Shown: piece after piece, positions 44,943 through 56,948 of the stretch
How positions within the stretch are numbered: position 1 is the stretch's first letter
Layout: every line of letters begins with the position of its first letter
NCBI GenBank assembly: GCA_039720395.1
Contig: CM077822.1
Coordinates: 23,333,267 to 23,397,266 of the forward strand
DNA: 64,000 nt
Origin: Liquidambar formosana
Taxonomy: Eukaryota; Streptophyta; Magnoliopsida; Saxifragales; Altingiaceae
Direction: 5' to 3'
Made by a program: the position numbers and the translations under genes
The notes under the pieces: generated by a model
What the model saw: the letters and a program-made list of their open reading frames with translations, nothing else
Told to the model about the DNA's origin: nothing
Databases searched by the model: none

Positions 44943-45222
44943 GGGGTACTGGTACATCTTATAGTACAAAAGCTAAGGAAAAAAGTAGGATCTCCATGTT
45001 GTGGTTGGATGTAATGTACTGTGTGTCCATACATGGTAGAAGTGGGAGTTATTGTAAAGGAATATAATATGATTATATATATAATGATTTGACCAAATAA
45101 TTAGTAGGATTCCTGTACACTTTTAATATAGGGTTACAAAAAAGAAAAAGAAAAAAAAAAAAAAAAAAGATAGGAAGAATGGACAATACACAAGTAGGTG
45201 TTGGGTGGGAAGATGGCCAATA
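43966..45222 (+). repeat. 625-bp tandem duplication within the chromovirus LTR
   Basis: Copies at about 43966-44590 and 44591-45222. The landmark GATATTATTATGG starts at 43981 and again at 44606. The copies are nearly identical apart from microsatellite and poly-A length (44516-44530 versus 45146-45168). Such similarity implies a recent event relative to the decay of the adjacent pol. Confidence 0.92.
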
Positions 45223-46569
45223 ATCCAATGTGGTCACGTATACAAACCCAATTGTGTACTAGTGTGTTTACGATTTTGAGTGTTGAATTTTCACTAGTTA
45301 AGTTGATTTCATTTTTGCCTAATTTGACGAGCTTGATACAATGGACTACGTTGAGGGTCAAACTAAATAAATTAAAACATTTATTAACTTAGATTATAAT
45401 TTATTAATAGTAATATTAATTTTTGAGCTTAGGTTTGAGCTAAGTATTGATAAGTGGAGGCATTTTACTTGGATTTTGACGTTACCACTTGAGGTAAGTG
45501 GGAGTATAACATGCCAATTTATTTATGACAAATGTTTTATTTGTTAAATAGATGACTTTCACGAATGATTTTTATATCTATTCAAACATGTCTATTTTAT
45601 TTGTATGAGCCAAGCAAATGAATTTGTATTCCATTTCAAGTAATGCTAGATATGATTTACTAATTACTTGAAATTATATTTAGCTAAAATGATTATATTT
45701 GAAACTCTGGTCTGACTGCCTTATGTCTAGCCCTGGTTAGTAGGGGTTAAGTTATTGGCCTTTGGTTCCTTTTGGTTCCAATGCTCTGCCTCGGTCAGTA
45801 GGGGATATTACTGATCTTTGGTACCAATGTTCTGTTAAAGCCTCCTCTCAATAGGAGCATTTGTCACACCCCATTTTTGTCACCTTAACTAGGACATATA
45901 ATTTCATGTAGGATTTTGAGTTCTTTTCGAGTCTAGTCTTTTGCATTGAGTTTCTATAGCATTGAATATCATGTGTATGAATTCTGAAGTGATTTTGAGT
46001 TCATTTCGATAGTCAATAAGAACTTTTGCGACTTTAAGGGCATAATCATCTTTTAAGCCGTATATTTTCCATTTGACCTTGAAATGAGTCCCGAGTCATT
46101 CCCACGAGTTCATATGAGTACATAGAGTCTATATATAGGTTCAATTTCATGAACTAATGGTTTAAGATCAATTCGGCCCATAACGGTTCGAGTTGGCTAA
46201 ATGACCATTTCTTGGTTTGCACAATTTGACTCACAAGACCCACTCAATTTTCTCTCATTTAACTTCAATTGGGCTTTATTTACATCCTAGGTATGTTTAG
46301 AAAGATCGAATTTCGATTTGGAAAACATTTGGTTCGACCTTGTGTACAAACCCAAGCTTAGCGACGGTGAGGCACCATGGTTAATCGCTTTTGTAAAACC
46401 TAACCATGCACCCATGGTCAAGGAATTTTATCCTGAAATGCCTAAAAATGTGTTCCCCTTCAAAACACGGTCGTTTTGGCTTTTATTTCGTCAAAATCGG
46501 ACTTAATTTGACCTCTGTAGGACTCCTAAAGCAAGTGGAAGTCAAAACCGGAGCGAAATGGAGAAACCC

Positions 46570-46646
46570 TCGAGTAACCATTCGGGGCTGGACAGTCAGC
46601 CGTCTAGGCCCAGACGGCTAACGACCAAACCAAGATGGTCACCCGA
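46570..46646. repeat. GC-rich palindrome, family-B version (copy 9)
   Basis: 77 bp with outer arms TCGAGTAACCATTC and GATGGTCACCCGA and inner units CAGTCAGCCGTC and GACGGCTAACG. The sequence differs widely from A copies, but length, position and symmetry are retained. Confidence 0.8.
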
Positions 46647-46834
46647 GGAGTCCGCCTTTAAGTGGAATTCTAACTCCCTCTTCCCTCCTGTGACGGTTTC
46701 CTCCGCCCTTGCAAGTTGTTTCCACTTAGGATTGTGTAAGTTTGAGTTGTTTAAGCACCAAGAGAGTCTGTAATAGCCCTAGGATCATTATTTAATGAAT
46801 TAATCTTAGCCATTGGTTTAGGGGGTCAGTTTTC

Positions 46835-46842
46835 TATATAAA
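46835..46842 (+). promoter_or_regulatory. TATA box of Tat-B LTR
   Basis: TATATAAA, 189 bp downstream of the palindrome, with an ATTGG element upstream, as in family A. Confidence 0.75.
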
Positions 46843-47037
46843 GGACATGATATTCAGCACATAGGGGAGGTTAATTGCACTTTACACTTAGAGAGAGAGG
46901 GAGCTACGAGTTTGGAGAGCTAGAAGGACATCAAGAGGAGGCTCTTCAACCCTAAGCAAGCAAGAGAACAAAGAGTTTGAAGGCAAGGAAGGTTCTACAA
47001 GAGGTAAACACTTCTTTTGAATGCTGAATATAGGTTT

Positions 47038-47084
47038 TCTCCTTCTCCTTCTCCTTCTCCTTCTCCTTCTCCTTCTTCTTCTAT
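47038..47084. repeat. (CTTCTC)n microsatellite in Tat-B LTR
   Basis: About seven hexamer repeats shortly downstream of the expected transcription start, in the transcribed part of the LTR. Confidence 0.9.
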
Positions 47085-48881
47085 GATAGTTCTAGTGCAT
47101 GATGTAACTCCACATGATAGGTTAATTCAATGTCTTCATGATGTGTTATGGATGACTTTAAGATGATTTATGGTTTTACATGCTTGATAATCCCTGGTTT
47201 ACTAAGGTTTTGAAAGTATTATCTCTTCTATTCTCTTAAATCATGCATAGTTCACATGTTTAGGTTGCTGTGATAATTGTCATGAGTTGATGCTCTTGTT
47301 AGTTAATATAGATGATATAAATGATATTCATGATGATTTGAGCATGTGTTAGAGTCTTTTCATAGGTTTTTATGCACAGTTATGAAATTAGGGTTTCGAT
47401 AACCCTAAAATCACACAAGTTTCATACAACATGTTTAGCTTAATTCTTTGAGTTGTTTCTCATCATAGTCATTCTATATATGCTGCATATAGTTGAATCA
47501 TGCTAGGTTTGCATTCATATAGAGGAATTTGTAGGGTTTTAGGAGATATTATCCTTTTCTAAGGATAATTATCCTTTTTGTTAAGTAAGGTTTTGCATGA
47601 GAGCTTTCTGTGATGTGTTTAAGCATGAAATCACTTCCATTGTGTTCTAGTATTTATGTTTTACGTAGGATATGATGATTGCACCTCCCCATAGCAGCTT
47701 TTTTACGTGAAATTATCTTAGGATAGTTTTGCTTAAGAAAGCTCGCCGGAGGAAGGCCTATTTTCATGTGTTACATAAAATATCATCTTTTTTTGGTTAG
47801 AATAGATTTTGCTATCATGTTTATTGATATTATTGGGGTCTCTCATGATTGTTAGTGTGTTTTTGGTGGGTTTTTATGCTTATTAGTCAGGTCATTGCAT
47901 GTAGGATTGAGTTGAGGTCCTTAGTTATTCATTATTCTTGTTGTTCGCATGGATGATTTTACGCTTTAACATGATTCTGTCCATATTAGTGTTTTGCTCT
48001 TTTTGCATGGTTTGGTACACTTGTAAGGGTGCAAACAGGTACAATAATTGTCCTATTGCAAATAGGGCTGCTATTGCTTAAAATTGCTAATGCTTGGAGC
48101 CATTGCGCTCAGGTAAGTGGGTGTGAAGGTGCCCCAATTCACCTTTCCTTTCTTATTCTTTCTCTTCTCCCTCCTAGGGTTACTTCTTAATACGAATACA
48201 TGGTAACTATCAAAGGTTTCCTTCATTAATAAAATTTGGATTTTCTATCAAAGTTTCCATCTTGTGGAAGTTTTCAATTTTGGACTATTCAATACATTCT
48301 CGAACAAGGAAACATAGGGTTTTTACCATAGGTTTGTATTAGGTTGTAACCCTATTCTTTTCGAACTACGTGGACTTTGATCCATGTATTTCGCTGCATG
48401 GTACGTAGGCATTCTTTTTGAGGCTCAAGTCCGTTCTAGGATCCAAGTATCCTAGGTTTCTCTTCTCTTCTCTTTTTTCTATTTTATTTTATTTGTTTGA
48501 TTATGCATGGATGAAATAGATGGATGGGATATATGTTATGCATGCTGTCTTGTGATGATATATGATGATATTTGAGTGAAAAAGATCTTAAATTAGCCCA
48601 ATCAAATTAAGAGACCAACTCGGGTGATGTGGGTGCCTATGGGCTTTGCCTAGAACCTTCTCGCGTCGTAACTTAGCCCCCGAATCCAATTTTTTGGTTT
48701 CAAAGACTTTGCTTTTTCTTTAATGGAGTCATGTGGTTTTGAAAATAAAACATTTTTATGGTTTTCCTCTTTTCCTTAAAAAATGAGGTGGCGACTCCTG
48801 TTCATTTGTTGTCTTTTAAACTCGTATTTTTTATCTTACCAAACCCTTGTGGGTGATGCGCTTTTTCGTGGGTTCACAGTT

Positions 48882-48899
48882 TGGCGACTCCACTTGGGA
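48882..48899 (+). other. Primer-binding site of Tat-B
   Basis: TGGCGACTCCACTTGGGA, three bases after the LTR terminus. It matches the element A PBS except for a C/T-level difference near its 3' end. Confidence 0.8.
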
Positions 48900-49635
48900 T
48901 ATCGAGGGCTAGACTCATTTAATTTGATTGGGCTGAATTAATTTCTTATTGTTTAATAAAATCAATCACTTACATCCGCTTGATTGTATGCTTTCATTTA
49001 TTGCATTGTGTGTGTAATTGTTGCATAATGACTTGATTGTCCCTCAATATATCCTTGCCAACTGATAGCCTAGTTCAACCTTGGTTTTCATGATTCCATG
49101 TGTTGGGCGAAGCTATCGAACCTCTCTTGCCAAGTACCTTTGGGTATATCAAATGGATCAATCATGTACTGCTGGACCCACGCGGCATTCCTGATGTCAC
49201 ATGTGGTTAAGTATAAAGATTGATACAAGCAAAGTTGAGGACCCCAACCTACCCTTTTAAAAGAAGAGAATGCATGTAATAGGCCTTCTAGGACACCGTT
49301 GGATCACCTATATGCACACACATTGTTGTGATGATAAGCTACCGTGTTTGTGATGTGTTGCCATGCTTTGTTGATGGAGTGGGTAATTAAAGGGAACTTT
49401 ACATCTTACATCCTTAATACGTACCCTTCCCCATGACCCCCGCAAGGGTAATTGGTTAAGAGAACTAATTAAGTGTGTACGTTGTAAAATTTTGAGATAA
49501 TTATGGAAGCTTAAGATGGACCCTTAGGCTGAGAAATTGAGTGTTTGCCCTTATATTAGAGGGAGAAATGTGTTGGCTTGGATCCGTAATCAACAAGGGC
49601 GCCTAGTCATTACTGATTCTATCACCGAGTCAAAT
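48900..49635 (+). other. Leader of Tat-B between PBS and gag
   Basis: Related to the leader of element A, notably 49030-49240. Just before gag, an in-frame extension from 49537 is open in B (VLAWIRNQQGRLV is recognisable in both families), but element A has a stop there. The true gag start could therefore be upstream in B. No other feature. Confidence 0.55.
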
Positions 49636-52600
49636 ATGGCCAAGGAAAGAGCTAGCAACCGGGGTTTCAACCTTGAAGCCACTTTGAAAGCTATCATGGA
49701 AAAGCTTGACCACACTGCCCAGGTATTCGAGACCGCACTCAAGATGGCTCAAGACTGTTAGGATTATGCCCTAGAGCCAATCATAGAGATGATTGTTTAG
49801 GGATTAGGAACAATCATTTGATTTCATTTATGTATGTCACATTTATTATTGATTTAATAAAAAGGCTTATTCTATTATGTTTATATGCATCATTTATATT
49901 TACATAATATGTCCATGGAGTTAGAGTTGAGAATATGGAATTACAAAGAGTTGTAATTTTGAGACTATAGATATATCTCTGTACTAAACTCCTTAAGCAT
50001 TCCTAGTTGAAGGTTCACTATGATGGACAGTAATGAACCATAGGACTAGCACTTGTTAGGTTGACTCTATAGGAGGATAGCTAGTCTCAAGCTATTTGTG
50101 TGGAGACACTACAACCAACAAGTGGGTGCCTATTACGAGAATAGGTACACTGAATGTGACCAAAGATATGAGATAAACTGAATGGAGTTTTATCCTGCCT
50201 GTCAATCAGTTTCTCATTGTTATAGTGGTACAAGTAATCCTTAGACCTGAGACACCATAGTTGTCTTATGCATGTAGCTTTAGAAGTTTGATAACACTAA
50301 GTGCAGATCCTATTCAGGGGTTTGCAAAGGTGTTCATTGGCCCTACTGCTATGTGTATGAAGGCATGTGAGTGATCAACAAGGGATCCATCACTCTCAGG
50401 AAAAAGAGAGAGAATGTCTCATATAGCATTCATAATATAACTCATTAAATCCATGGCCATGGTAGGATGAATATGAAAAGAGTTTCATGAGTTCATCAAT
50501 GAGTTGATATCTATGAATGAGTATAAAGTAATTGAACTAGGGACTTGACAGACTTCCATGTCCTATTAGTTCAATTGGAGACATTGTGTTGAAGGAAGGA
50601 TGTAATTGTAACCTATAAACTATAACAGAAGGGTTCTTTGTAAATGACTATTCACCTCATTAAGGACCACACCATGAGCCATATGCTATGTGTTACTCAT
50701 GGTTAGTAGAAGCCCTAATTGATATAAGTGAGTTATAATCAATTAGGGAATTGGAAGGAGTTCCAATTAAACCCTAAATGGAAAGAGTTCCATTGTGCAC
50801 ACCTTGTGCTATTCCTACTACTTAATGATGTGAACCCAATGGGTCACACACTGATCATGCAAGATGAGCTTTTAAGTCTATGAGAGAAAGGGTATGAGTG
50901 CATAAAGAATAGTTCTTTGAGGCCATGTTTGTATTTGATATAAATAATAGGGGTTATTGTGCAATTTAGGGAAATTGCACAAATCCCTAAAAGGGTTTCC
51001 CCCCTAGGGCCGGCCCCTTTAGTGTGGACTATTTAAGTCACACTATGATGTGTGACATCATAATTTTTGGAGGCTCCCCAAGGGCTGGCCAGAATTTCCA
51101 GCCTCCCTCTCTCTCTCTCCTCTCTTCTCCTATTCTAGCAACAACATGGGAAAGAAGGAAAGGACTTGAAGCTCTAGCTAGGTGTGGATACCGTTGGAGG
51201 CAGCACACTTGGGCTGCTCATTCACCGCTGTCCGGAATCAAAGCTTGGAGCATAAAGGAGAAGACAAAAATTCTGTAAGTGTTCTAACCCTCTTTGTAGT
51301 TAGGGTTTGATTTTGTGTTATGCATAGTTAGATTCATGGGATTGGGAATCGCAGGAAAAATTTTTATATTCCGCACTTTGTATTTTTCCCTCTTGTTCGA
51401 TTCCCAACAAAGACATTCAACAGAAGAACTCTGAACCTGAATCTAGGGCCCGTGCCACTGACAACAATCAAGGATCCAATGATTCCAAATCTGCTGAGGA
51501 ACCATTAGGAGAAGGGGGAGAACCACCCAAGACCAAAGAAGGGGAAACCAAAGCCACATCAAGAGAGAACTCAACCGTACTGGCAAACAAGGTCGAAGCC
51601 TTAGAACGGACTCTGAAGGGAATCCGCAGATTTGATGATATGGTGGACATCTGTACTTTGTCCTTGTTCCCAAAAGCTCGCATTCTGCTACAATTCAAGA
51701 TACCGAAATTGGAGAAATTCGATGGGATAGGCTATCCTAAGACCCACCTCAAAATATATGTGTGAGCTATGCACCCTCGAGGGGCGAACGATGAGTTATT
51801 GGCTCAAATGTTTCACGAGTCATTAGCAAGTTCTGCCTTGAAATGGTTTTTGTCATTGAAGGAGAACAGAACCAAGACCTGGGAGGATGTATACAATGCA
51901 TTCACGGACCACTACAAGTATAACACCGAAGTGGACGTCACCAGAAGGGACTTGGAAACTACTAAGCAAGGGGTTAATGAGACTTTCTCCGCCTTCATCA
52001 CTAGGTGGAGACAAAAAGCTTCCAAAATGACAGATAGACCTAATGAGGAAGATCAGATTCAATTGGTGGTGAAAAATTTGTTGCCCGTATATCACAAGTA
52101 CCTCTTTGCTCACTACTTTCCCAACTTCAAGGCTCTCATTGGGGCAGGCACATAGGTTGAAGATGCAATTGCTGATGGAACAATCAAAACGGAGGAGGTC
52201 CAAAGGAGTCGAAGGACAAATTTCAGAGGAAAAACCAATGCTGAGGTCAATACCATTACCCAACCCGCTCGCCCTTTCTTCCTAAATGATTCCACTTCAC
52301 CTCGCCAATTCACTGAGCTATATATGCCACTCGAAAGAGTCTTTGAAAAGCTGAGAAACCATGACCTCTTGAAACCCCTCGACCTAAGGCCTCCACTAAA
52401 CCCATTGCCCAAGAACTACAATGAAAATGAGTATTGCAAGTTCCACCAAACCAAAGGCCATCCAACCAACCGTTGCTATCGTCTCCACCATGAGATTCAA
52501 GATTTGCTTGACAAGCAAATCATTTCACCACCCACCGCACCAAATCGCCTAAATATCACCCGAAATCCCTTCTCCACTCAATGTGCCTCCTCCCAACAAC

Positions 52601-54253
52601 ATAAATGCCATCGAGCTTGGCTCGTCCCAATCCCGTCAACCTATAAGACAATACACACCACTTCCCATGACCTTGACTCAAGTTTTCCACCAATGTTGCG
52701 ATAAAGGGCTCATATTGCCATATCATCCAAAGCCAAGACCTTCGACTCCTCATTAATTCTGCTTGTACCATCAGGCACTCGGATATGATATGGAGAATTG
52801 TGTCATACTGAAAAAGGTGGTTCAAGACCTTATTGACCAAAAGGTTTTGGTATTGCCAAAGAAGTCCGTTCAGCAACAATTGAAAGAAAGGTTCGAGGCA
52901 GGAGATCCTAAAGTGGGTTTGCTAAGAGAGTTATCTGGAAAGTTCGATTACTATGTACTCTACCCGACCCTACCCCTAACGAGCCTATAGTCCCCACAGG
53001 TTGGGATGAGTTACCAGGGGAAGTTCAAATGGAAGAAATTGACATGATCACATGGGATGATCTCATGGGTGACGTAGGTGAGATTGATGATATGTGGATA
53101 GCGATGATAAGGTGGAGCACATAACTAGAGGGGGTCACCATTTCAAGCCTCCGCACTTAGAATCTAACAACCTGTTGGGAGAATTGGAAGGTAATCGCCA
53201 CCTCGACTTGCAAGAAGAGGAGGACGAAGTGCTTAGGCAATTGAAAAAGACTAATGCAAACATCACTATATGGGGTTTGCTCATGGCTTCTTGTAAGCAC
53301 AGGCAGACAATCTTGAAGCTGCTTAACTAAATACAGGTTCCCGTTGACACATCTCTAGAAAATTTAGTGAACTTGGTGAATCCAACCTCGAAGAACTCAA
53401 CCATTGTGCTTTCAGAAGCAGACCTACTTAAAAGTGGACCTAGCCATTCACAAGCCATGTACATCATTGTCGACACCATGGGAAAGAGAGTTCCCACAGT
53501 CCTAATTGACAATGGCTCCGCTCTTAATGTGTGTCCTCTCAGAACTGCCACCATTTTGGGATTGGATCCTACCGACTTCATGCCATCCGGGCAAACAGCG
53601 AGAACCTATGATAACACCCGCAGAGAGGTGATTAGAGTGGTCACTTTGCCACTGATTATGGGGCCTACAAAATTTAGAGTGGAGTTCCAAATGTTGGATG
53701 TCCCGTCATGCTTCAATCTCTTGTTGGGTCGGCCTTGGATTCACCCTGCAGGGGCTGTCCCTTCTTCATTGCACCAAAAAGTCAAGTTCCCTTATGAAGG
53801 AGCCATCGTCACACTCCAAGGTGATTATGACTTAAAGTTGTCAGGGGTACCCATTTGTGAGATCAAGCCCGAGCTCGTTGGAGTACCATTGTCTAGGTTC
53901 GAGTATGTTCAGTGCATAGAGAAAGAACCAGAACAGAGAGAGTTGATACTTCTTGACTTTTGCCTTTATAGAAACTTACATGTTGGGAACATAATGAAGA
54001 AAATGAGTTTCTTCCCAGGCATGGGACTAAGACGCTGTCAGCAGGGCATACCGCTATCGATTCAGAGCCGCATTGTCACCTATACCTTCGGTTTGGGGTA
54101 TGAGCCTTCCAAAAAGGACCGTATAGAGATGTTGCAGAGAAACAGAGATAAGATCAAGGCAAAAGCAGAAGGGAGTGTGCCAGATATTAGAATCTCACCA
54201 TACAGACCTACTTTGAATGGCTACTTCGTTAAGGAGGGGGAGGACTTTTTGTT
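49636..54253 (+). pseudogene. Tat-B gag-protease-G-patch frame, decayed and interrupted
   Basis: Homologous to the gag-pro frame of element A. Gag begins MAKERASNRG, is split at 49755 by a copia solo LTR and resumes at 51415. Stops: TGA at 51763-51765 (A has CGA), TAG at 52153-52155 (A has CAG), TAA at 53328-53330 (A has CAA). There are frameshifts near 52570-52760 and near 53095. The first zinc knuckle keeps the Cys lost in A (KFHQTKGHPTNRCY). The protease core LIDNGSALNV and the run into the G-patch (MSFFPGMGLRRCQQG) are open from 53367 to 54253, showing that protease and G-patch share one frame. A second Tat-B LTR cuts it at 54254. Confidence 0.9.
49756..51409 (+). mobile_element. Copia solo LTR inside Tat-B gag
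   Basis: 1654 bp from TGTTAGGATTATGCC to GATTCCCAACA, with direct duplications AAGAC at 49751-49755 and 51410-51414. No internal region, so recombination between LTRs has removed it. It is more diverged than the LTRs of the two longer copies and its TATA region reads TATTTAA. Confidence 0.95.
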
Positions 54254-55176
54254 TGTCACACCCCATTTTTGTCACCTTAGCTAGGGCATATCATTTCATG
54301 TAGGATTTTGAGTCCTTGTCGAGTCTAGTCTTTGGCATTGAGTTTCTATGGTATTGAATATCATGTGTATGAATTTTGAAGTGATTTGGAGTTCATCTCG
54401 ATAGTCAATAAGAACTTTTGCGACTTTAAGGGCATAATCGTCTTTTAAGTCGTATATTTTCCATTTGACTTTGGAATGAATCTTGAGTCATTCCCATGAG
54501 TTCATATGATTATATAGAGTCCATATATCGGTTCAATTTCATGAATTAATGGTTTAAGATCAATTCGGCTCGTAATGGTTCGGGTTGGCTAAAAGACCCT
54601 TTCTTGGTTTGCTCAAATCGACTCATAAGACCCAACCAATTTTCTCTCATTTAACTTCAATTGGGCTTTATTTATGTCCTAAACATGTTTAGAAAGATCA
54701 ATTTTCGATTGGGAAAGCATTCGGTTCGACCTTGTGTACAAACCCAGCTTAGCGACGATGAAGCACCATGGTTAACCACCTTTGTAAAACCTAACCATGC
54801 ACCCATGGTTGAGGATTTTTGTCCTAAAATGCCTAAAAATGTGTTCCCCTTCGAAACACGATCGTTTTGGCTTTTATTTCGTCAAAATCGGACTTAATTT
54901 GAAGATTTTAGGACTTCTAAAGCAAGTAGAAGTCAAAACCGAAGCGGAAATAGGAGGGCCTCGGGTAACCGTCCGGGGCTGGACGGTCAGCCGTCTAGGC
55001 CCAGACGGCTAACTGTCCAGGCCTAGATGGTCACCCGAGGGAATCCTACTTTAAGTCAACTTCTGACTCTATCTTCCCTCTTTTGACGATTTCCTCCGCC
55101 AAAACAACTTGTCTGAGCTTAGGAGTGTGTAAGTTTGAGTTGTTTGAGCACCAAGAGAGTCTCTAATAGCCCTAGG
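54254..55176 (+). mobile_element. Second Tat-B LTR, 5' 923 bp
   Basis: TGTCACACCCC start, palindrome at 54961-55038, ending at the position equivalent to 46787 of the first B LTR, where copia sequence begins. It interrupts the G-patch region of the first B element, so a B element nested in a B element. The rest of it should lie to the right of the window. Confidence 0.9.
54961..55038. repeat. 78-bp palindrome, family-B version (copy 10)
   Basis: The two half-sites differ at about eight of 39 positions by eye, so symmetry is weaker than in A copies but obvious. Inner units are GGACGGTCAGCCGTC and GACGGCTAACTGTCC, with outer arms TCGGGTAACC and GGTCACCCGA. Confidence 0.85.
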
Positions 55177-55276
55177 TGTTGGGAATCATACAAGAGGGAA
55201 AAATAGAAGTGCCGAATATAAAAATTTTCCCTTTGATTCCACAGCCCATGAATCTAACTATGCATATACAAAATCA
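55177..55276 (-). mobile_element. 100-bp copia LTR fragment, opposite orientation
   Basis: Starts TGTTGGGAATCATAC and matches the plus-strand start of the minus-oriented copia LTR (24079 onward) for about 98 bases. It then breaks off at the start of an intact plus-strand copia LTR. The simplest reading is a minus-strand copia copy whose LTR was hit by a later plus-strand copy; the remainder should be beyond the right edge. Confidence 0.85.
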
Positions 55277-56934
55277 TGTTAGGATTATGCCCTAGAGCCA
55301 ATCATGGAGATGATTGTTTAGGGATTAGGAATAATCATTTGATTTCATTTATGTATGTCACATTTATTATTGATTTAATAAAAGGGCTTATTCTATTATG
55401 TTTATATGCATCATTTATATTTACATAATATGTCCATGGAGTTAGAGTTGAGAATATGGAATTACAAAGAGTTGTAATTTTGAGACTATAGATATATCTC
55501 TGTACTAAACTCCTAAAGCATTCCTAGTTGAAGGTTCACTATGATGGACAGTAATGAACCATAGGACTAGCACTTGTTAGGTTGACTCTATAGGAGGATA
55601 GCTAGTCTCAAGCTATTTGTGTGGAGACACTACAACCAACAAGTGGGTGCCTATTATAAGAATAGGTACACTGAATGTGGCCAAAGATATGAGATAAACT
55701 GAATGGAGTTTTATCCTGCCTGTCAATCAGTTTCTCATTGTTATAGTGGTACAAGTAATCCTTAGACCTGAGACACCATAGTTGCCTTATGCATGTAGCT
55801 TTAGAAGTTTGATAACACTAAGTGCAGATCCTATTCAGGGGTTTGCAAAGGTGTTCATTGGCCCTACTGCTATGTGTATGAAGGCATGTGAGTGATCAAC
55901 AAGGGATCCATCACTCTCAGGAAAAAGAGAGAGAATGTCTCATATAGCATTCATAATATAACTCATTAAATCCATGGCCATGGTAGGATGAATATGAAAA
56001 GAGTTTCATGAGTTCATCAATGAGTTGATATCTATGAATGAGTATAAAGTAATTGAACTAGGGACTCGACAGACTTCCATGTCCTATTAGTTCAATTGGA
56101 GACATTGTGTTGAAGGAAGGATGCAATTGTAACCTATAAACTATAACAGAAGGGTTCATTGTAAATGACTATTCACCTCATTAAGGACCACACCATGAGC
56201 CATATGCTAGGTGTTACTCATGGTTAGTAGAAGCCCTAATTGATATAAGTGAGTTATAATCAATTAGGGAATTGGAAGGAGTTCCAATTAGACCCTAAAT
56301 GGAAAGAGTTCCATTGTGCACACCTCGTGCTATTCCTACTACTTAATGATGTGAACCCAATGGGTCACACACTGATCATGCAAGAAGGGCTTTAAAGTCT
56401 ATGAGAGAAAGGGTTTTAGTGAATAAAGAATAGTTCTTTATAGGCCTATTTGTATTTGATACAAATAATAGGGGTTAATGTGCAATTAAGTGTAATTACA
56501 CATAACCCTATTAGGGTTTCTTCCCCATGGCCAGCCCCCTTTAGTGGGCTGCCTATATAAGTCACACTTATGTGTGACATGGCATAAGAGGCTTGCACAA
56601 AAAACCCTAGCTGTCCAGCCCCTTGGAGGCTCTCTTCTCTCTCTCTCTCTTCTCCACCTCTAGCAACAACAAGGAAGAAGAAAGAAAGGACTTGAAGCTC
56701 TAGCTAGGTGTGGATACCGTTGGAGGCAGCACACTTGGGCTGCTCATTCACCGCTGTCCGGAATCAAAGCTTGGAGCAAAAAGGAGAAGACAAAAATTCT
56801 GTAAGTGTTCTAACCCTCTTTGTAGTTAGGGTTTGATTTTGTGTTATGCATAGTTAGATTCATGGGATTGGGAATCGCAGGAAAAATTTTTATATTCCGC
56901 ACTTCTATTTTTCCCTCTTGTTCGATTCCCAACA
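55277..56934 (+). repeat. Copia 5' LTR (plus copy)
   Basis: 1658 bp, TGTTAGG to CCCAACA. TATATAA at 56554-56560 is followed by a hairpin AAGTCACACTTATGTGTGAC. The 3' LTR (from 63292) shows no obvious difference in the first 200 bp by eye. Confidence 0.93.
56554..56560 (+). promoter_or_regulatory. TATA box of the copia LTR
   Basis: TATATAA, with the palindromic GTCACACTTATGTGTGAC directly downstream, where transcription should start. Confidence 0.65.
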
Positions 56935-56935
56935 G

Positions 56936-56948
56936 TGGTATCAGAGCC
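56936..56948 (+). other. Primer-binding site, initiator tRNA-Met type
   Basis: TGGTATCAGAGCC one base after the LTR terminus. Confidence 0.95.

Larger units (their letters stand above)
43590..45861 (+). mobile_element. Chromovirus 3' LTR, interrupted by element B
   Basis: Begins TGTAATGCCCTGCAATTTCG after the polypurine tract. No terminus is visible before 45862, where a Tat-B LTR starts, so it is presumably cut by that insertion. It includes a 625-bp tandem duplication and several (TA)n/(GA)n microsatellites. The frames of about 60 codons starting at 44254 and 44879 are the two copies of the duplication, not genes. Confidence 0.8.
45862..48878 (+). mobile_element. Tat-B 5' LTR, complete
   Basis: 3017 bp from TGTCACACCCC to GGGTTCACA, followed by a Tat PBS. 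It is clearly related to the A LTR but diverged. The palindrome (46570-46646), TATA box (46835-46842), splice-donor hairpin (about 48100-48118) and U5 stem-loop (about 48365-48408) are all in the same order. It is inserted in the chromovirus LTR; the five bases before it are GCATT. Confidence 0.92.

Noticed and set aside
44254..45067. Two nearly identical 60-62 residue proteins
   Set aside because: They are the same stretch of the tandem LTR duplication, begin in microsatellite-encoded residues and have no known similarity.
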